DNA of 64,000 bases from Alteriqipengyuania lutimaris (GTDB lineage Bacteria > Pseudomonadota > Alphaproteobacteria > Sphingomonadales > Sphingomonadaceae), in the NCBI RefSeq assembly GCF_003363135.1, contig NZ_QRBB01000001.1:1054001-1118000 (forward strand), written 5' to 3'. Positions 44,413 through 53,809 of the stretch are shown piece by piece (position 1 is the stretch's first letter; each line of letters begins with the position of its first letter). The translations under genes and the position numbers were made by a program. The notes under the pieces were generated by a model, which saw nothing but the letters and a program-made list of their open reading frames with translations, was not told where the DNA came from and did no database searches.

Positions 44413-46119
44413 TCAGGGTTGGTCGAGGCTGTCGGCAACGCCGACCAGCTTGACGAATTCCTGCCGGTAGAAATCGCTCTGCGCGCCCGCCAGCGCGCGG
44501 ATCGCGTCGTAATCGAAGTCCGCCAGCAGGGTATCGCCGCGCAGCTTCTGCGCGAATGCGGCGACCGATGTCGCGAAGGCGAAGTCGCCCGATAGCGGCC
44601 CGGCATTCGCCAGCGCGTTCGCGGGCAGCACCTGCGTGATCAGCGTCGAGGTGTCGCCATCGGGCTGCTTGTAGCGCAGCTTGACGAAGGCCGCCTCCGC
44701 CGCCTGCCCGGTCGCGGCCTGCGGAATCCGGTCCTGATAGCGGCGGCCGGGGATCCAGCCGTCGGCCTGCGCGGGCACCACCTCATAGATCGCGGTCACC
44801 TGGTGGCCCGATCCGATATCGCCCGCATCGACCGCGTCGTTGTTGAAATCCTCTTCGCGCAGGATGCGGTTCTCGTAGCCGATCAGGCGGTACTGGCTGA
44901 CGACCGCGGGATTGAACTCGACCTGGATCTTCACGTCCTTGGCGATGGTAAAGAGCGTCGCGCCGAGCTGTTCGCCCAGAACTTTGCGCGCCTCGATCGC
45001 GCTGTCGATATAGCCGTAATTGCCGTTACCCCGGTCGGCGATCTGCTCCATCAGCGCTTCGTTGATATTGCCGCGCCCGAAGCCCAGCACGCTCATCGCG
45101 ATGCCGTTGCGGCGCTTGCCTTCGACATATTCGAGCAGCGAGTCGTTGTCCGACAGGCCGACGTTGAAATCGCCGTCGGTCGCCAGGATCACGCGGTTGA
45201 TGCCGTCGACCTTGCCCGCTTCGGCCACGCGATAGGCGAGCTCGAGCCCCGCACCGCCGGCGGTCGAGCCACCGGCCTGCAGATCGTCGAGCGCGGCCAT
45301 GATCTCGCGCGGGTCGCTGGTCGGCTCGAGCACGAGGCCCGCCGCGCCCGCATAGACCACGATCGAGACGCGATCGCGCAGGGTCAGCCGGTTGACCAGC
45401 GTCTTCATCGCGGTCTTCACCAGCGGCAGCTTGTCGGGCGAACCCATCGAGCCCGACACGTCGAGCAGGAAGACGAGATTGGCCGCCGGGCGCTCTTCCT
45501 TGGGTGCGTCATACCCGGCGAGGCCGATCCGTACGAGGCGCGTGTCGGCATCCCACGGGGTGCGCGCGACATCCATGTTGACCGTGAAGGGCGCGGCGTC
45601 CGCGCTCGCCGGGCGCGGATAGTCGTAGCGGAAGTAGTTGACGAATTCCTCGGTCCGAACTGCCGCTTCGGGCGGTAGCTCCCCGTCGGTCAGCATCCGG
45701 CGCGCATTGGAATAGGAGCCCGTGTCGACATCGACCGAGAAGGTCGAGACCGGCGCTTCGAGCGTCACCGCGACGTCCGAGACGTCCTTCCCGTCATAGC
45801 GTTCGCGATCGGGCTGCGTCGGCACGACGATCGAAGGGACGTAGCGCAGGTCTTCGGACGTGCGCGGCTGTTCGCCAGGGGTCTCGGCCTGTTCCCGGGT
45901 CACGCGCGATCCGGTGACCGTGACCGGTGCGGCCGCCATCATCTGCGGTGAGGGTGGAGGCGGCGGCGGGGGAGGGGGCGGCGGAGGAGGTGGCGGGGGG
46001 ATACTGCTCTCGCGGTCGGCGATGGCGCCGTTGCTCTTATCGGCCATTCCATCGGCGGTTGCGCATCCGGTGAGTGCGAGGCCGCTGATCGCGACGACGG
46101 CGAAAGTCTTCATCCCCAT
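44413..46119 (-). CDS. VWA-domain lipoprotein with a 16-residue polyproline tract
   Basis: A 568-residue exported lipoprotein (LTGC, Cys19). Residues 41-56 are sixteen consecutive prolines. The von Willebrand N-terminal domain is at about 105-200, then a VWA domain at about 210-390 with the metal-ion site DVSGSMGS, and a DUF3520-like C-terminal region (about 400-565). Such proteins bind partners at the cell surface or periplasm. ATG 46119 is used; ATG 46113 is two codons further on. The polyproline tract should need EF-P for translation. Confidence 0.92.
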   Translation of the reverse strand: MGMKTFAVVAISGLALTGCATADGMADKSNGAIADRESSIPPPPPPPPPPPPPPPPSPQMMAAAPVTVTGSRVTREQAETPGEQPRTSEDLRYVPSIVVPTQPDRERYDGKDVSDVAVTLEAPVSTFSVDVDTGSYSNARRMLTDGELPPEAAVRTEEFVNYFRYDYPRPASADAAPFTVNMDVARTPWDADTRLVRIGLAGYDAPKEERPAANLVFLLDVSGSMGSPDKLPLVKTAMKTLVNRLTLRDRVSIVVYAGAAGLVLEPTSDPREIMAALDDLQAGGSTAGGAGLELAYRVAEAGKVDGINRVILATDGDFNVGLSDNDSLLEYVEGKRRNGIAMSVLGFGRGNINEALMEQIADRGNGNYGYIDSAIEARKVLGEQLGATLFTIAKDVKIQVEFNPAVVSQYRLIGYENRILREEDFNNDAVDAGDIGSGHQVTAIYEVVPAQADGWIPGRRYQDRIPQAATGQAAEAAFVKLRYKQPDGDTSTLITQVLPANALANAGPLSGDFAFATSVAAFAQKLRGDTLLADFDYDAIRALAGAQSDFYRQEFVKLVGVADSLDQP

Positions 46120-46199
46120 TACGATTGTATCCCCTCTGTCTTTTCTTTCGGGTCGTGCGACCAAGCTCCTCCGAAACGCGTGAATGCCTTCTGAATATT

Positions 46200-47738
46200 T
46201 CAGGAGGATCGGGGCGCGGTCTCGTCCTGCGCCAGGTTCCGGCGGAACAGCACGCGGTCTTCCTCGCGGAAGCCGACGAACCAGATGATCGTCCCGTAGG
46301 TCAGCAGGATCGCGGGGATGCCGACGATCAGCTCGAGCCACTCGGGCACCTGCGTGGCGGCCCAGCCGAGCACTGCTGCGGGGATCGCGGCGGCGAACAG
46401 ACCCCAGCGGAAATTGCTGACCGTTTCGCCCAGGATGCGGCCCAGCAACATGCTCTTGGCGATGCTCGCCCCGGCCAGCGCGATCGCGAGCGCCAGCGCG
46501 GCGGCGGGCGCGCGCCAGTGTTCGGGCAGGCCGTAATCGCTGATCGCGACCATGAAGGCGATGGTCAGCGCGGCCTGGAAGACGATCGTGGCGATCGAGA
46601 TGATGAGGTTGCGCATGCGCGCGATGTAGATGAGCGCGCTTTCGGAGACGACCGCCAGCGCCGCGACCACTTCGGCCACCAGCAGGATCGACAGCGCGCC
46701 GGTGCCGCTGACGAAGTCCGGCCCCAGCAGACCCATCACCGCCTCGCCCGGAATGGCGAGCGCCAGTGCCACGCCCGCCTGCACCGCGACGATCCAGAAG
46801 CCGACTTGGCACACCTGCCTGGCAATGGCGGATCGGTCGCCGACCTTCAGCGCGGCAGTGATGACGGGGCCCAGGATCGGGTCGAAGCTGGTCTTGAGCT
46901 TCTGCGGCAGCGTGGCGACCTGCTGGACTGCGTAATAGACGCCGACCTGCGAGGGCGAGGCGAACTGGGCGAGGATCGCGAGGTCGAGCTTGCGCGTGCC
47001 CCATTCGATCGCGTCGGCACCGGCGAGCGGCAGGTTGCGCACCGCCAGACGGAAGACGCGGGTCGGGTTCGGTTTCCAGCCGCGCGGCAGGCCGTAGTGC
47101 CGGATCACCGGCATGAACGCGGCGACCGAAGCGGCGATAATCGAGATCACATAGGCGACCTCAAGCCCGCTTTCGGGCACGACGAAGAACAGCGCGCCCG
47201 CCGCGATCGAGATCGCCCACGGCTCAACCACCGCACGGCTGCGTACCGTCGCCCCGATATCGTAGCGGTAGGCGCAGGCGGCCAGCGCGACCTCGGTCAG
47301 CGCGAAGGGCAGGATCGTGAAGACGAGCAACCACGACAGGTCGCCATTCGCGCCGTTGGGAAACATCGGCTGCGGGAAAGCGAGCAGCAGCCCGGTGAAC
47401 GCCAGCGAGGTAAGGATGCTGAGCGTCATCCCGTCGGCCACGATATGCGCCGGCGGGCGATCGTCGTTCTCGCTCAACTGCTGGGCGAGCCCGCGTTTCT
47501 GGCCGAGCACCGCCACCTGGCTCGCCAGTTCGATCACCACGAGCGCGGCGGCGAACCGGCCGAGCATGTCGTCGCCGTAGAGCCGTCCGGCAATCAGCAG
47601 GAAGGGGATGCGCGCAGCCAGCCGGATCAGGAAGCCGAAGAAATTGGTCCGCCCGCCTCGCGCCAGCGCGGCCATATCGTCGCGCGGGGTCCCTCCTGGA
47701 GGCTTTTCGGCAGGCGCGGTGGAGCCGGGCTCGCTCAA
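46200..47738 (-). CDS. Lipopolysaccharide/oligosaccharide flippase-like membrane protein (MOP superfamily)
   Basis: A 512-residue protein with about fourteen transmembrane helices, matching the polysaccharide-transport branch of the MOP superfamily (Wzx-like). A soluble N-terminus of about 25 residues is followed by FFGFLIRLAARIPFLLIAGRLYG. It probably flips lipid-linked glycans across the inner membrane. TTG 47738 overlaps the gpsA stop by 4 bp; ATG 47675 is an alternative start. No glycosyltransferase cluster is adjacent. Confidence 0.85.
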   Translation of the reverse strand: MSEPGSTAPAEKPPGGTPRDDMAALARGGRTNFFGFLIRLAARIPFLLIAGRLYGDDMLGRFAAALVVIELASQVAVLGQKRGLAQQLSENDDRPPAHIVADGMTLSILTSLAFTGLLLAFPQPMFPNGANGDLSWLLVFTILPFALTEVALAACAYRYDIGATVRSRAVVEPWAISIAAGALFFVVPESGLEVAYVISIIAASVAAFMPVIRHYGLPRGWKPNPTRVFRLAVRNLPLAGADAIEWGTRKLDLAILAQFASPSQVGVYYAVQQVATLPQKLKTSFDPILGPVITAALKVGDRSAIARQVCQVGFWIVAVQAGVALALAIPGEAVMGLLGPDFVSGTGALSILLVAEVVAALAVVSESALIYIARMRNLIISIATIVFQAALTIAFMVAISDYGLPEHWRAPAAALALAIALAGASIAKSMLLGRILGETVSNFRWGLFAAAIPAAVLGWAATQVPEWLELIVGIPAILLTYGTIIWFVGFREEDRVLFRRNLAQDETAPRSS

Positions 47739-48736
47739 GCGGGGCGTCTTTCGGTGGTGAGCGGGCGGGCGAGCAGGTCGGTGACAACATCTTGCGCGGG
47801 CGCCCCGTCGAGCAGCGCGACCACCGCATCGACGATCGGCATGTCGATGGCTTTCTCATGCGCAAGCTTTTGCAGCACCGGCGCGGTGTGCGCGCCTTCG
47901 GCCACCGTGTCGCGATTCTCCATCAGGTCGCGCGCGCTCTGGCCCTCGCCGATCGCCTTGCCGAGCGAGAAATTGCGGCTCGAGGTGGAGGAACAGGTAA
48001 GCACCAGATCGCCCAGCCCGCACAGGCCGGTCAGCGTCGCACGCTCCGCCCCCAGCGCCTCGCCGAAGCGGACCATTTCGGCAAAGCCGCGCGCGATCAG
48101 CGCGTTGCGCGCGTTCTGGCCCAGCGCCAGCCCGTCGACCACGCCGCAGGCGATCGCGAGCACGTTCTTCACCGCGCCGCCGATCTCGGCGCCGATCAGG
48201 TCGTCGGAGTAATAGGGCCGGAAGGCGGGCCGGGCGATCACGGGCGACAACCGCTCCCACTGATCCTCGCCCCCGCCGCACGCCAGCGTCACCGCGGCGG
48301 GCAGCCCGGCGGCGACTTCGTGCGCGAAAGTGGGACCCGAGAGCGCGGCGAGCGTCGCGCGCGGGCAGGCTTTCGCGGCGACGTCGCTCATGATCGCGCC
48401 GGTCGCCTGCTCGATACCCTTGGCGCAGATGACGAGATCGCCCGAGAAGCCGGGCATCTGCGCCAGCACGCTGCCGAGGTGCTGTGCGGGCACCACCGCC
48501 AGCACAACCTGCGCCCCGGCGACCTCATCGAGCAAACCGGTCGCTCGGATCGTCGGCGCAAGCTGCGCATCGGGCAGGAAGCGCGCGTTGCGGTGGTTGG
48601 CATTGATGTCCTCGACCACGTCGGCTTCCAGCACCCACATGGTGACGTCGCGCCCGTCGGAGGCGAGCATCTGCGCAAGCGCGGTGCCCCATGCGCCGCC
48701 GCCGAGGACTGCTACGGACTGTTGTTCTGGGGTCAT
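47735..48736 (-). CDS. gpsA: NAD(P)H-dependent glycerol-3-phosphate dehydrogenase
   Basis: GpsA reduces dihydroxyacetone phosphate to sn-glycerol-3-phosphate, the backbone of phospholipids. The 333-residue protein has the Rossmann motif VLGGGAWGTALAQM (about 9-22), then ALSGPTFAHEVA near 138 and IGGAVKNVLAIACG near 185, with the catalytic lysine. The start overlaps the tsaD stop by 1 bp, a common pairing in alphaproteobacteria. The flippase gene follows with a 4-bp overlap. Confidence 0.97.
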   Translation of the reverse strand: MTPEQQSVAVLGGGAWGTALAQMLASDGRDVTMWVLEADVVEDINANHRNARFLPDAQLAPTIRATGLLDEVAGAQVVLAVVPAQHLGSVLAQMPGFSGDLVICAKGIEQATGAIMSDVAAKACPRATLAALSGPTFAHEVAAGLPAAVTLACGGGEDQWERLSPVIARPAFRPYYSDDLIGAEIGGAVKNVLAIACGVVDGLALGQNARNALIARGFAEMVRFGEALGAERATLTGLCGLGDLVLTCSSTSSRNFSLGKAIGEGQSARDLMENRDTVAEGAHTAPVLQKLAHEKAIDMPIVDAVVALLDGAPAQDVVTDLLARPLTTERRPA

Positions 48737-49764
48737 TACGCTTTCACTCCGGCCCCGCGTGCTGGTTCCGCATCGGGATCGAGCGGCCAGCGCGGGCGTG
48801 CCTTGTAGTCGAGCGGATCGCTTTGGCCGAGCCTTTCGCAGCCCGCCCATGCGATCATCGCCGCATTATCGGTGCACAGTCGGGGTGGTGGCGCGACGAA
48901 GCGCATCGCGTGGCGCTGCGCCAATGCCTCGAGCGCGGCGCGCACGCTTGCATTGGCCGCGACCCCGCCAGCGACCACGAGCGCGGGGGCCTGTCCGCCA
49001 TTGGCGATCGCCCGTTCCAGCCGGTCGACAAGGCAATCGATCGCAGCCTGCTGGAAGCTCGCGGCAATATGGGCGGTGGCATGCTGGCCGCTCTCGTGCG
49101 CGCGCAGGACCGCGCTCTTGAGCCCGGCGAAGGAGAAATGCGGTTCCTTGCCGCCCACCAGCGGGCGCGGCAGCGGCACGGCCTTCGGGTCGCCTTCGCG
49201 CGCCAGTCTTTCGACCGCCGGGCCGCCGGGAAAGCCCAGGCCGAGGATCTTCGCGGTCTTGTCGAACGCCTCGCCCACCGCATCGTCGATCGTGGTTGCG
49301 AGGCGGCGATATTGCCCCACGCCTTCGCAGCGCAGGATCTGGCAGTGTCCGCCCGAAACGAGCAGCAGCAGGTAGGGAAATTCGAGCTCGGCATCGACCA
49401 GCCGGGGGCTGAGCGCATGGCCTTCGAGGTGATTGACCGCGATCAGCGGAGCTTCGCTGGCCATGGCCAGCGCCTTTGCGCTTACCAGCCCGACCATCAC
49501 CCCGCCGATCAGCCCCGGCCCGGCGGTGGCGGCGATGGCGGCGCAGTCGGACAGCTCCATCCCCGCCTCGTCCATGACCTCGGCGACCATCGGCGCGATC
49601 CGCTCCGCATGGGCGCGCGCGGCAATCTCGGGCACCACCCCGCCATAGGGGCGATGCGCCTCGTCCTGCGATGCGATGCGCTGCGCGATGATCCGCCGGT
49701 CGGTGCTCACCAGCGCCACCGCGGTCTCGTCGCAGCTGGATTCGATCCCTAGTACCACCTGCAT
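48736..49764 (-). CDS. tsaD: tRNA N6-adenosine threonylcarbamoyltransferase
   Basis: TsaD transfers threonylcarbamoyl to A37 of ANN-decoding tRNAs together with TsaB and TsaE. The 342-residue ASKHA-fold protein starts LGIESSCDETAVALV. It carries the metal-binding NHLEGH motif near residue 112-117, LLLVSGGHCQIL and the C-terminal GGVAANASVRAAL segment. First gene of the tsaD-gpsA-flippase operon, divergent from hemC by 45 bp. Confidence 0.98.
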   Translation of the reverse strand: MQVVLGIESSCDETAVALVSTDRRIIAQRIASQDEAHRPYGGVVPEIAARAHAERIAPMVAEVMDEAGMELSDCAAIAATAGPGLIGGVMVGLVSAKALAMASEAPLIAVNHLEGHALSPRLVDAELEFPYLLLLVSGGHCQILRCEGVGQYRRLATTIDDAVGEAFDKTAKILGLGFPGGPAVERLAREGDPKAVPLPRPLVGGKEPHFSFAGLKSAVLRAHESGQHATAHIAASFQQAAIDCLVDRLERAIANGGQAPALVVAGGVAANASVRAALEALAQRHAMRFVAPPPRLCTDNAAMIAWAGCERLGQSDPLDYKARPRWPLDPDAEPARGAGVKA

Positions 49765-49809
49765 GGTGCTTTCCCTTAAAGCAGCGCGGGGCTAGGGCAA
49801 GGAAAGCCT

Positions 49810-50739
49810 ATGCAGTCAGAACCTCTCCTCAAGCTCGGAACCCGCCGCTCCCCGCTCGCCATGGCGCAGGCGCACGAAACGCGCTCGCGGCTGTGCAAGG
49901 CGCACGGGTGGGACGAGAGCGCGGTCGAGATCGTCCCCGTGGTGGCCGGCGGGGACAAGATTCAGGATCGCCCGCTGGCCGAGGTCGGCGGCAAGGCGCT
50001 GTGGACGCGCGAGCTCGACCAGTGGCTCGCCGAAGGCCGGATCGACGTGGCGGTCCACTCGCTCAAGGATGTCGAGACCCTGCGGCCCGAGAGAATCGCG
50101 CTCGCCGCGATCCTGCCGCGCGCGGACCGGCGCGACGTGCTGCTGGGCGCAGGTTCGATCGCCGCGATCCCGCAAGGCGCGCGGCTGGGCACCAGCGCGC
50201 CGCGCCGTGCCGCGCAGATGAAGAACCTGCGGCCCGATATCGAGGTCGTTCTGTTTCGCGGCAATGTCGCCACCCGCATGGCGAAGCTGCAGGCGGGCGA
50301 GGCGGATGTGACGCTGCTCGCCGCCGCCGGGCTCGAACGGCTGGGCGAGCGCGGCGTCGGCACCCCGCTGGAGGTGGATGACTGGTTGCCCGCCCCCTCG
50401 CAGGGCGCGATCGGGATCGAGTGCCGTTCGGACGACGAACGTGTGCGCGAACTGTTCGCGGCGATCGATCACGCCGAGACCCGCGCCGAGATCGCGGCGG
50501 AGCGCGGCCTGCTCGAAGGGCTCGGCGGCTCGTGCCACAGCCCCGTGGGCGTGCTTGCGCAGCTGCAGGGGAAGCACATCCACCTCACCGCCGCGCTGTT
50601 CAGCGAAGACGGGGCAGAGCGGGTCGACGCCGCCGGCACCATCGCGGTGGGAGACGACGACGCGGTGCGCGCCTTTGCCGCCGATCTGCTGGCGCGCGCG
50701 ACGCCCGGTGTCGCGGCGCTGTTCGGCGGCGCGGACTGA
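49810..50739 (+). CDS. hemC: Hydroxymethylbilane synthase (porphobilinogen deaminase)
   Basis: HemC joins four porphobilinogens to hydroxymethylbilane in heme and chlorophyll synthesis. The 309-residue protein shows LGTRRSPLAMAQA (about 9-21), GKALWTRELDQWL, HSLKDVET near 80 and GTSAPRRAAQM near 127. The dipyrromethane cofactor cysteine is in LGGSCHSPVG near 241. It heads a hemC-hemD-mitofilin operon and supplies heme that the heme oxygenase in this window would use. Confidence 0.98.
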   Translation: MQSEPLLKLGTRRSPLAMAQAHETRSRLCKAHGWDESAVEIVPVVAGGDKIQDRPLAEVGGKALWTRELDQWLAEGRIDVAVHSLKDVETLRPERIALAAILPRADRRDVLLGAGSIAAIPQGARLGTSAPRRAAQMKNLRPDIEVVLFRGNVATRMAKLQAGEADVTLLAAAGLERLGERGVGTPLEVDDWLPAPSQGAIGIECRSDDERVRELFAAIDHAETRAEIAAERGLLEGLGGSCHSPVGVLAQLQGKHIHLTAALFSEDGAERVDAAGTIAVGDDDAVRAFAADLLARATPGVAALFGGAD

Positions 50740-50756
50740 CGGATGGGCTTGCTGGC

Positions 50757-51437
50757 ATGAGCATGCCGGTCTTCGTCCTGCGGCCCGAACCGGGCCTGTC
50801 GGCGACCATGCGGCGCGGGATCGCGATGGGGCTTGCGATGGAGGCCATGCCGCTCAGCCATGCAGAGCCGCTCGACTGGGACATGCCCGGCGGGCGTTTC
50901 GACGGCATCCTGCTCGGCAGCGCCAATGGCCTTCGCCATGCCGGCGAAGCGATTGCACGGCATACCGACCTGCCCGTCTATGCCGTGGGGCAGGCGACCG
51001 CCGAGAAAGCGCGCGCGCTCGGATTCACGGTTGCACAGGTCGGCAGTGGCGGGCTCCAGCCGCTGGTCGACAGCCTGCCCGACGACAGGGCGTTTACCTT
51101 TCTGCGGCTGGCCGGGGCCGAGCATGTGCCGCTCGATCTGCCGCCGCATGTCTCGATCACCACCCGCACCACCTATCGCATCGTGCATGCTTCGCTCGAA
51201 AACGCACAGGTCGCGCGACTCGCGCAAGGGGGCGTGGTGCTGCTCCATTCGGGCGCGGTAGCCGCCCATTTCGCGAGGGAATGCGACCGGGCCGGGCTCG
51301 ACCGTGCATCGCTGGCGCTCGCGGCCCTCGCGCCACGGATTGCGCGAAGTGTTTCAGATGGCTGGAAAAGCGTCGAGCTTGCGGCTAGTCCGGACGACGG
51401 TGCATTGCTTTCCCTCGTTAAGGATATGCGCCATTAA
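50757..51437 (+). CDS. hemD: Uroporphyrinogen-III synthase
   Basis: HemD cyclises hydroxymethylbilane to uroporphyrinogen III. Sequence conservation in this family is low; support comes from the 226-residue length, the two-domain HemD pattern (FVLRPEPGLSATMRRG at the start, ILLGSANGLRHAGE near 50, YAVGQATAEKARALGF near 78-93) and the hemC neighbour 17 bp upstream. Start ATG 50757. It continues the hemC operon. Confidence 0.88.
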   Translation: MSMPVFVLRPEPGLSATMRRGIAMGLAMEAMPLSHAEPLDWDMPGGRFDGILLGSANGLRHAGEAIARHTDLPVYAVGQATAEKARALGFTVAQVGSGGLQPLVDSLPDDRAFTFLRLAGAEHVPLDLPPHVSITTRTTYRIVHASLENAQVARLAQGGVVLLHSGAVAAHFARECDRAGLDRASLALAALAPRIARSVSDGWKSVELAASPDDGALLSLVKDMRH

Positions 51438-51493
51438 CCAATCACCGCTAAGCTCCGGTGCGGGATCTCGGGGCGAAACGGGAATGAAGTGCA

Positions 51494-52471
51494 ATGGAAT
51501 CTGAAGACGCCCAGTCCGACAGCGCGCGACCCTCGCGCGCGTGGCTGGGCCTTGCTCTGGTGGTCTTTTTGCTCGTCGCGGCGGGGGCTCTGTTCCTCGT
51601 CTGGCGGCCCGAAACCTATACGCAGACCGTCGCCGCGCTGACCGAGAAGTCGGAAGATGCGAACGAGCCGATGAGCCGCGCGGGAGCAACGCCGGTCGCG
51701 AAGGCCGCGACGCCGTCAGCGGCCGAAGGCACGCTGGTGCCGCGCGCCCGCGCATCGCAGCCGTCTCCCACTCCCGCTGCCACGAAGCGGAACGCCGACG
51801 ATGCCCGCGTCGAGCGCGTGGCCGAGCAGCAGGGCGGGCTCGAACAGCGCCTCAACGCCGCCGAGCAGCGGCTCGCGCGGCTCGATCTGCAGGCGCAGGC
51901 GGCGGCGGGCAATGCCGCGCGCGCCGAAGGCCTGCTGATCGCCTTCGCCACCCGCCGCTCGATCGAGCGCGGGGCCGAACTCGGCTATCTCGCGGACCAG
52001 CTGCGGCTGCGGTTCGGCGATGCGCTGCCCAATGCGGTGCGCACGCTGGTTGGCATGTCGCGCGAACCGGTGACGATCGACCAGCTGCTCGCGCGGCTGG
52101 AGGGGCTGGAACCCTCGCTGCGCGCCTCGCCCGAACAGCCGGGCCTCGAACGCCTGCGGCGCGAGCTGTCCAATCTCTTCATCATCCGCCGCCAGACCGC
52201 GCCCTCGCCGCAGCCGCAGCGGCGGCTCGATCGCGCGCGCATGTTCCTCGAAACCGGGCGTTACGAAGCCGCGATCGAGGAAGTGCAGAACATGCCCGGG
52301 GCATCCTCCGCCGACGGTTGGATTGCGGATGTGCGCCGCTATGCCGCCGCGCAGCGCGCGCTCGACCTGATCGAGACCGCCGCCGTGCTCGAACCGCGCC
52401 GCCTGCGCGATGGCCAGGGCGAGCGGATCGAGCAGCCCAGCCCGGTCGTGTCGCCCAGTCCGGCGGAGTAG
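51494..52471 (+). CDS. Mitofilin/Mic60-like inner-membrane protein
   Basis: A 325-residue protein with one transmembrane helix near residues 17-37, a low-complexity linker, a coiled coil at about 100-145 and a helical C-terminal region ending in a mitofilin-like segment (FLETGRYEAAIEEVQNMPGA near 250). Alphaproteobacterial Mic60 relatives are encoded next to hemC/hemD and are thought to shape intracytoplasmic membrane, as Mic60 shapes cristae. This gene shows the topology and position, but the conserved motif is weak to the eye. It follows hemD by 56 bp. Confidence 0.7.
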   Translation: MESEDAQSDSARPSRAWLGLALVVFLLVAAGALFLVWRPETYTQTVAALTEKSEDANEPMSRAGATPVAKAATPSAAEGTLVPRARASQPSPTPAATKRNADDARVERVAEQQGGLEQRLNAAEQRLARLDLQAQAAAGNAARAEGLLIAFATRRSIERGAELGYLADQLRLRFGDALPNAVRTLVGMSREPVTIDQLLARLEGLEPSLRASPEQPGLERLRRELSNLFIIRRQTAPSPQPQRRLDRARMFLETGRYEAAIEEVQNMPGASSADGWIADVRRYAAAQRALDLIETAAVLEPRRLRDGQGERIEQPSPVVSPSPAE

Positions 52472-52489
52472 TCGACAGGCTATCGGACC

Positions 52490-52514
52490 TTGGCGGACGT
52501 CAGCCGTCCGCCAA
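52490..52514. terminator. Strong hairpin between the mitofilin-like and ubiH-like genes
   Basis: A 10-bp perfect stem (52490-52499 with 52505-52514) with a 5-nt loop lies between two convergent stops. No T run follows on either strand, so it may block decay or stop transcription only weakly. Confidence 0.5.
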
Positions 52515-52518
52515 TCCT

Positions 52519-53751
52519 TCAGCCCCGCATCAGTTCGGGCACGTCTCCGCTCACCCCGCGCGCTTCGTCCATGAACCAGCGCTTGAGCGGATCGAGCCGC
52601 TGCACGCCCGCCATGCCGAACCGGCGGACCGCCGATGCGCCGGGGCCGCCGATGCCGAACAACCGCGTCAGCCCGTCGGTCGCCAGCGAGACCATGAAGG
52701 CATCGAGCCCGCGCCAGCTCTCGTAGCGCTTGAGCATCTCCGGATCGGCCGCGTCGAGCCCCAGCCGCCTGCCTTCGGCAAGCACTTCGACCAGTGCGCC
52801 CGCATCGCGCAGGCCGAGGTTGAGACCCTGGCCCGCGATCGGGTGGATGCCATGCGCCGCGTCGCCGACCAGCGCGAGCCGGTGGTCGATCACCTTCGCG
52901 GTATGGTGGAACCCCAGCGGATAGGAGCTGCGCGGGCCATTGGCTTCGAGATCGCCGAACATGCGGCCCATGCGCTTGCCGACCTCGTGGATGAAGGCGC
53001 GGTCGCCCATCGCGAGAACCCCGTCCGCGTCCTTCTCGTCCACCGTCCAGACCAGCGCGCTGCGATGGCGGCCCTGCTCGTCGTCGAGCATCGGGAGCAG
53101 CGCAAAGGGCCCTTCGGGATAGAAGATTTCCCACGCGACATTCTCGTGCGGTTTGGAATGGGCCAGCCCGGCGATGATCGCGCGGTGGTTGTATTGCCAG
53201 TTGGCGATCTTCACCCCCGCTTCCTCGCGCGTCGGCGAACGGCGGCCTTCGGCGGCGACCATCAGGTGCCCGTGCAACTCGCTGCCGTCGGCCAGCGTCG
53301 CCGAGACCCTGTGATTGCCGCGCGTGCGCTGCGTTACTTCGACGCCCGCATGCCACGCGATCAGCGGTTCGGCCTTCGCCGCTTCGAACAGCGACAGCCG
53401 CAGCTGGCGGTTGGCGAACATCCGGCCGAGGCTGTCGTCGCCTTCGTCGGGCACGAAGTCGATCTGGCCGGGCTTGAGCTGGTCGGTCACCGCGATCTTG
53501 GCGATGGGGCAGCCATGCTCTTCGAGCGCGTCGGCCAGGCCGATATTGGTGAAGAGATTCCAGCTCGCGGTGGAGATCGCGGAGGCGCGGCCGTCGAACC
53601 CCTCGGCAGTAAGCGTTGCAGGATCGGCGCGGTCCACCACATGGCTCGACAGACCCTTGCGGGCGGCGGCGAGCGCGAGAGTCATCCCGACCAGCCCGCC
53701 GCCCAGAACCAGGAGATCGCGCGTGTCGGTTGGGGAAGGCTTGCTGGGCAT
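52519..53751 (-). CDS. UbiH/UbiF-family FAD-dependent ubiquinone hydroxylase
   Basis: A 410-residue flavoprotein of the aromatic hydroxylase type used in ubiquinone synthesis. The FAD motif LVLGGGLVGMTLALAAA is at about 15-31, and the second FAD motif LVGDAAHGIHPIAGQGLNLG is near 288-307. It would hydroxylate the polyprenylated quinone ring with O2. Which ring carbon it acts on cannot be judged by sequence. ATG 53751 is chosen; upstream in-frame codons would enter the dsbD start. Divergent from dsbD by 58 bp. Confidence 0.92.
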   Translation of the reverse strand: MPSKPSPTDTRDLLVLGGGLVGMTLALAAARKGLSSHVVDRADPATLTAEGFDGRASAISTASWNLFTNIGLADALEEHGCPIAKIAVTDQLKPGQIDFVPDEGDDSLGRMFANRQLRLSLFEAAKAEPLIAWHAGVEVTQRTRGNHRVSATLADGSELHGHLMVAAEGRRSPTREEAGVKIANWQYNHRAIIAGLAHSKPHENVAWEIFYPEGPFALLPMLDDEQGRHRSALVWTVDEKDADGVLAMGDRAFIHEVGKRMGRMFGDLEANGPRSSYPLGFHHTAKVIDHRLALVGDAAHGIHPIAGQGLNLGLRDAGALVEVLAEGRRLGLDAADPEMLKRYESWRGLDAFMVSLATDGLTRLFGIGGPGASAVRRFGMAGVQRLDPLKRWFMDEARGVSGDVPELMRG

Positions 53752-53809
53752 GGCGGGGGCTTGCGTCTCTTGCTTGTTTGCGCGGGTTGCCCGTCCTAGG
53801 CCCCTCGCG

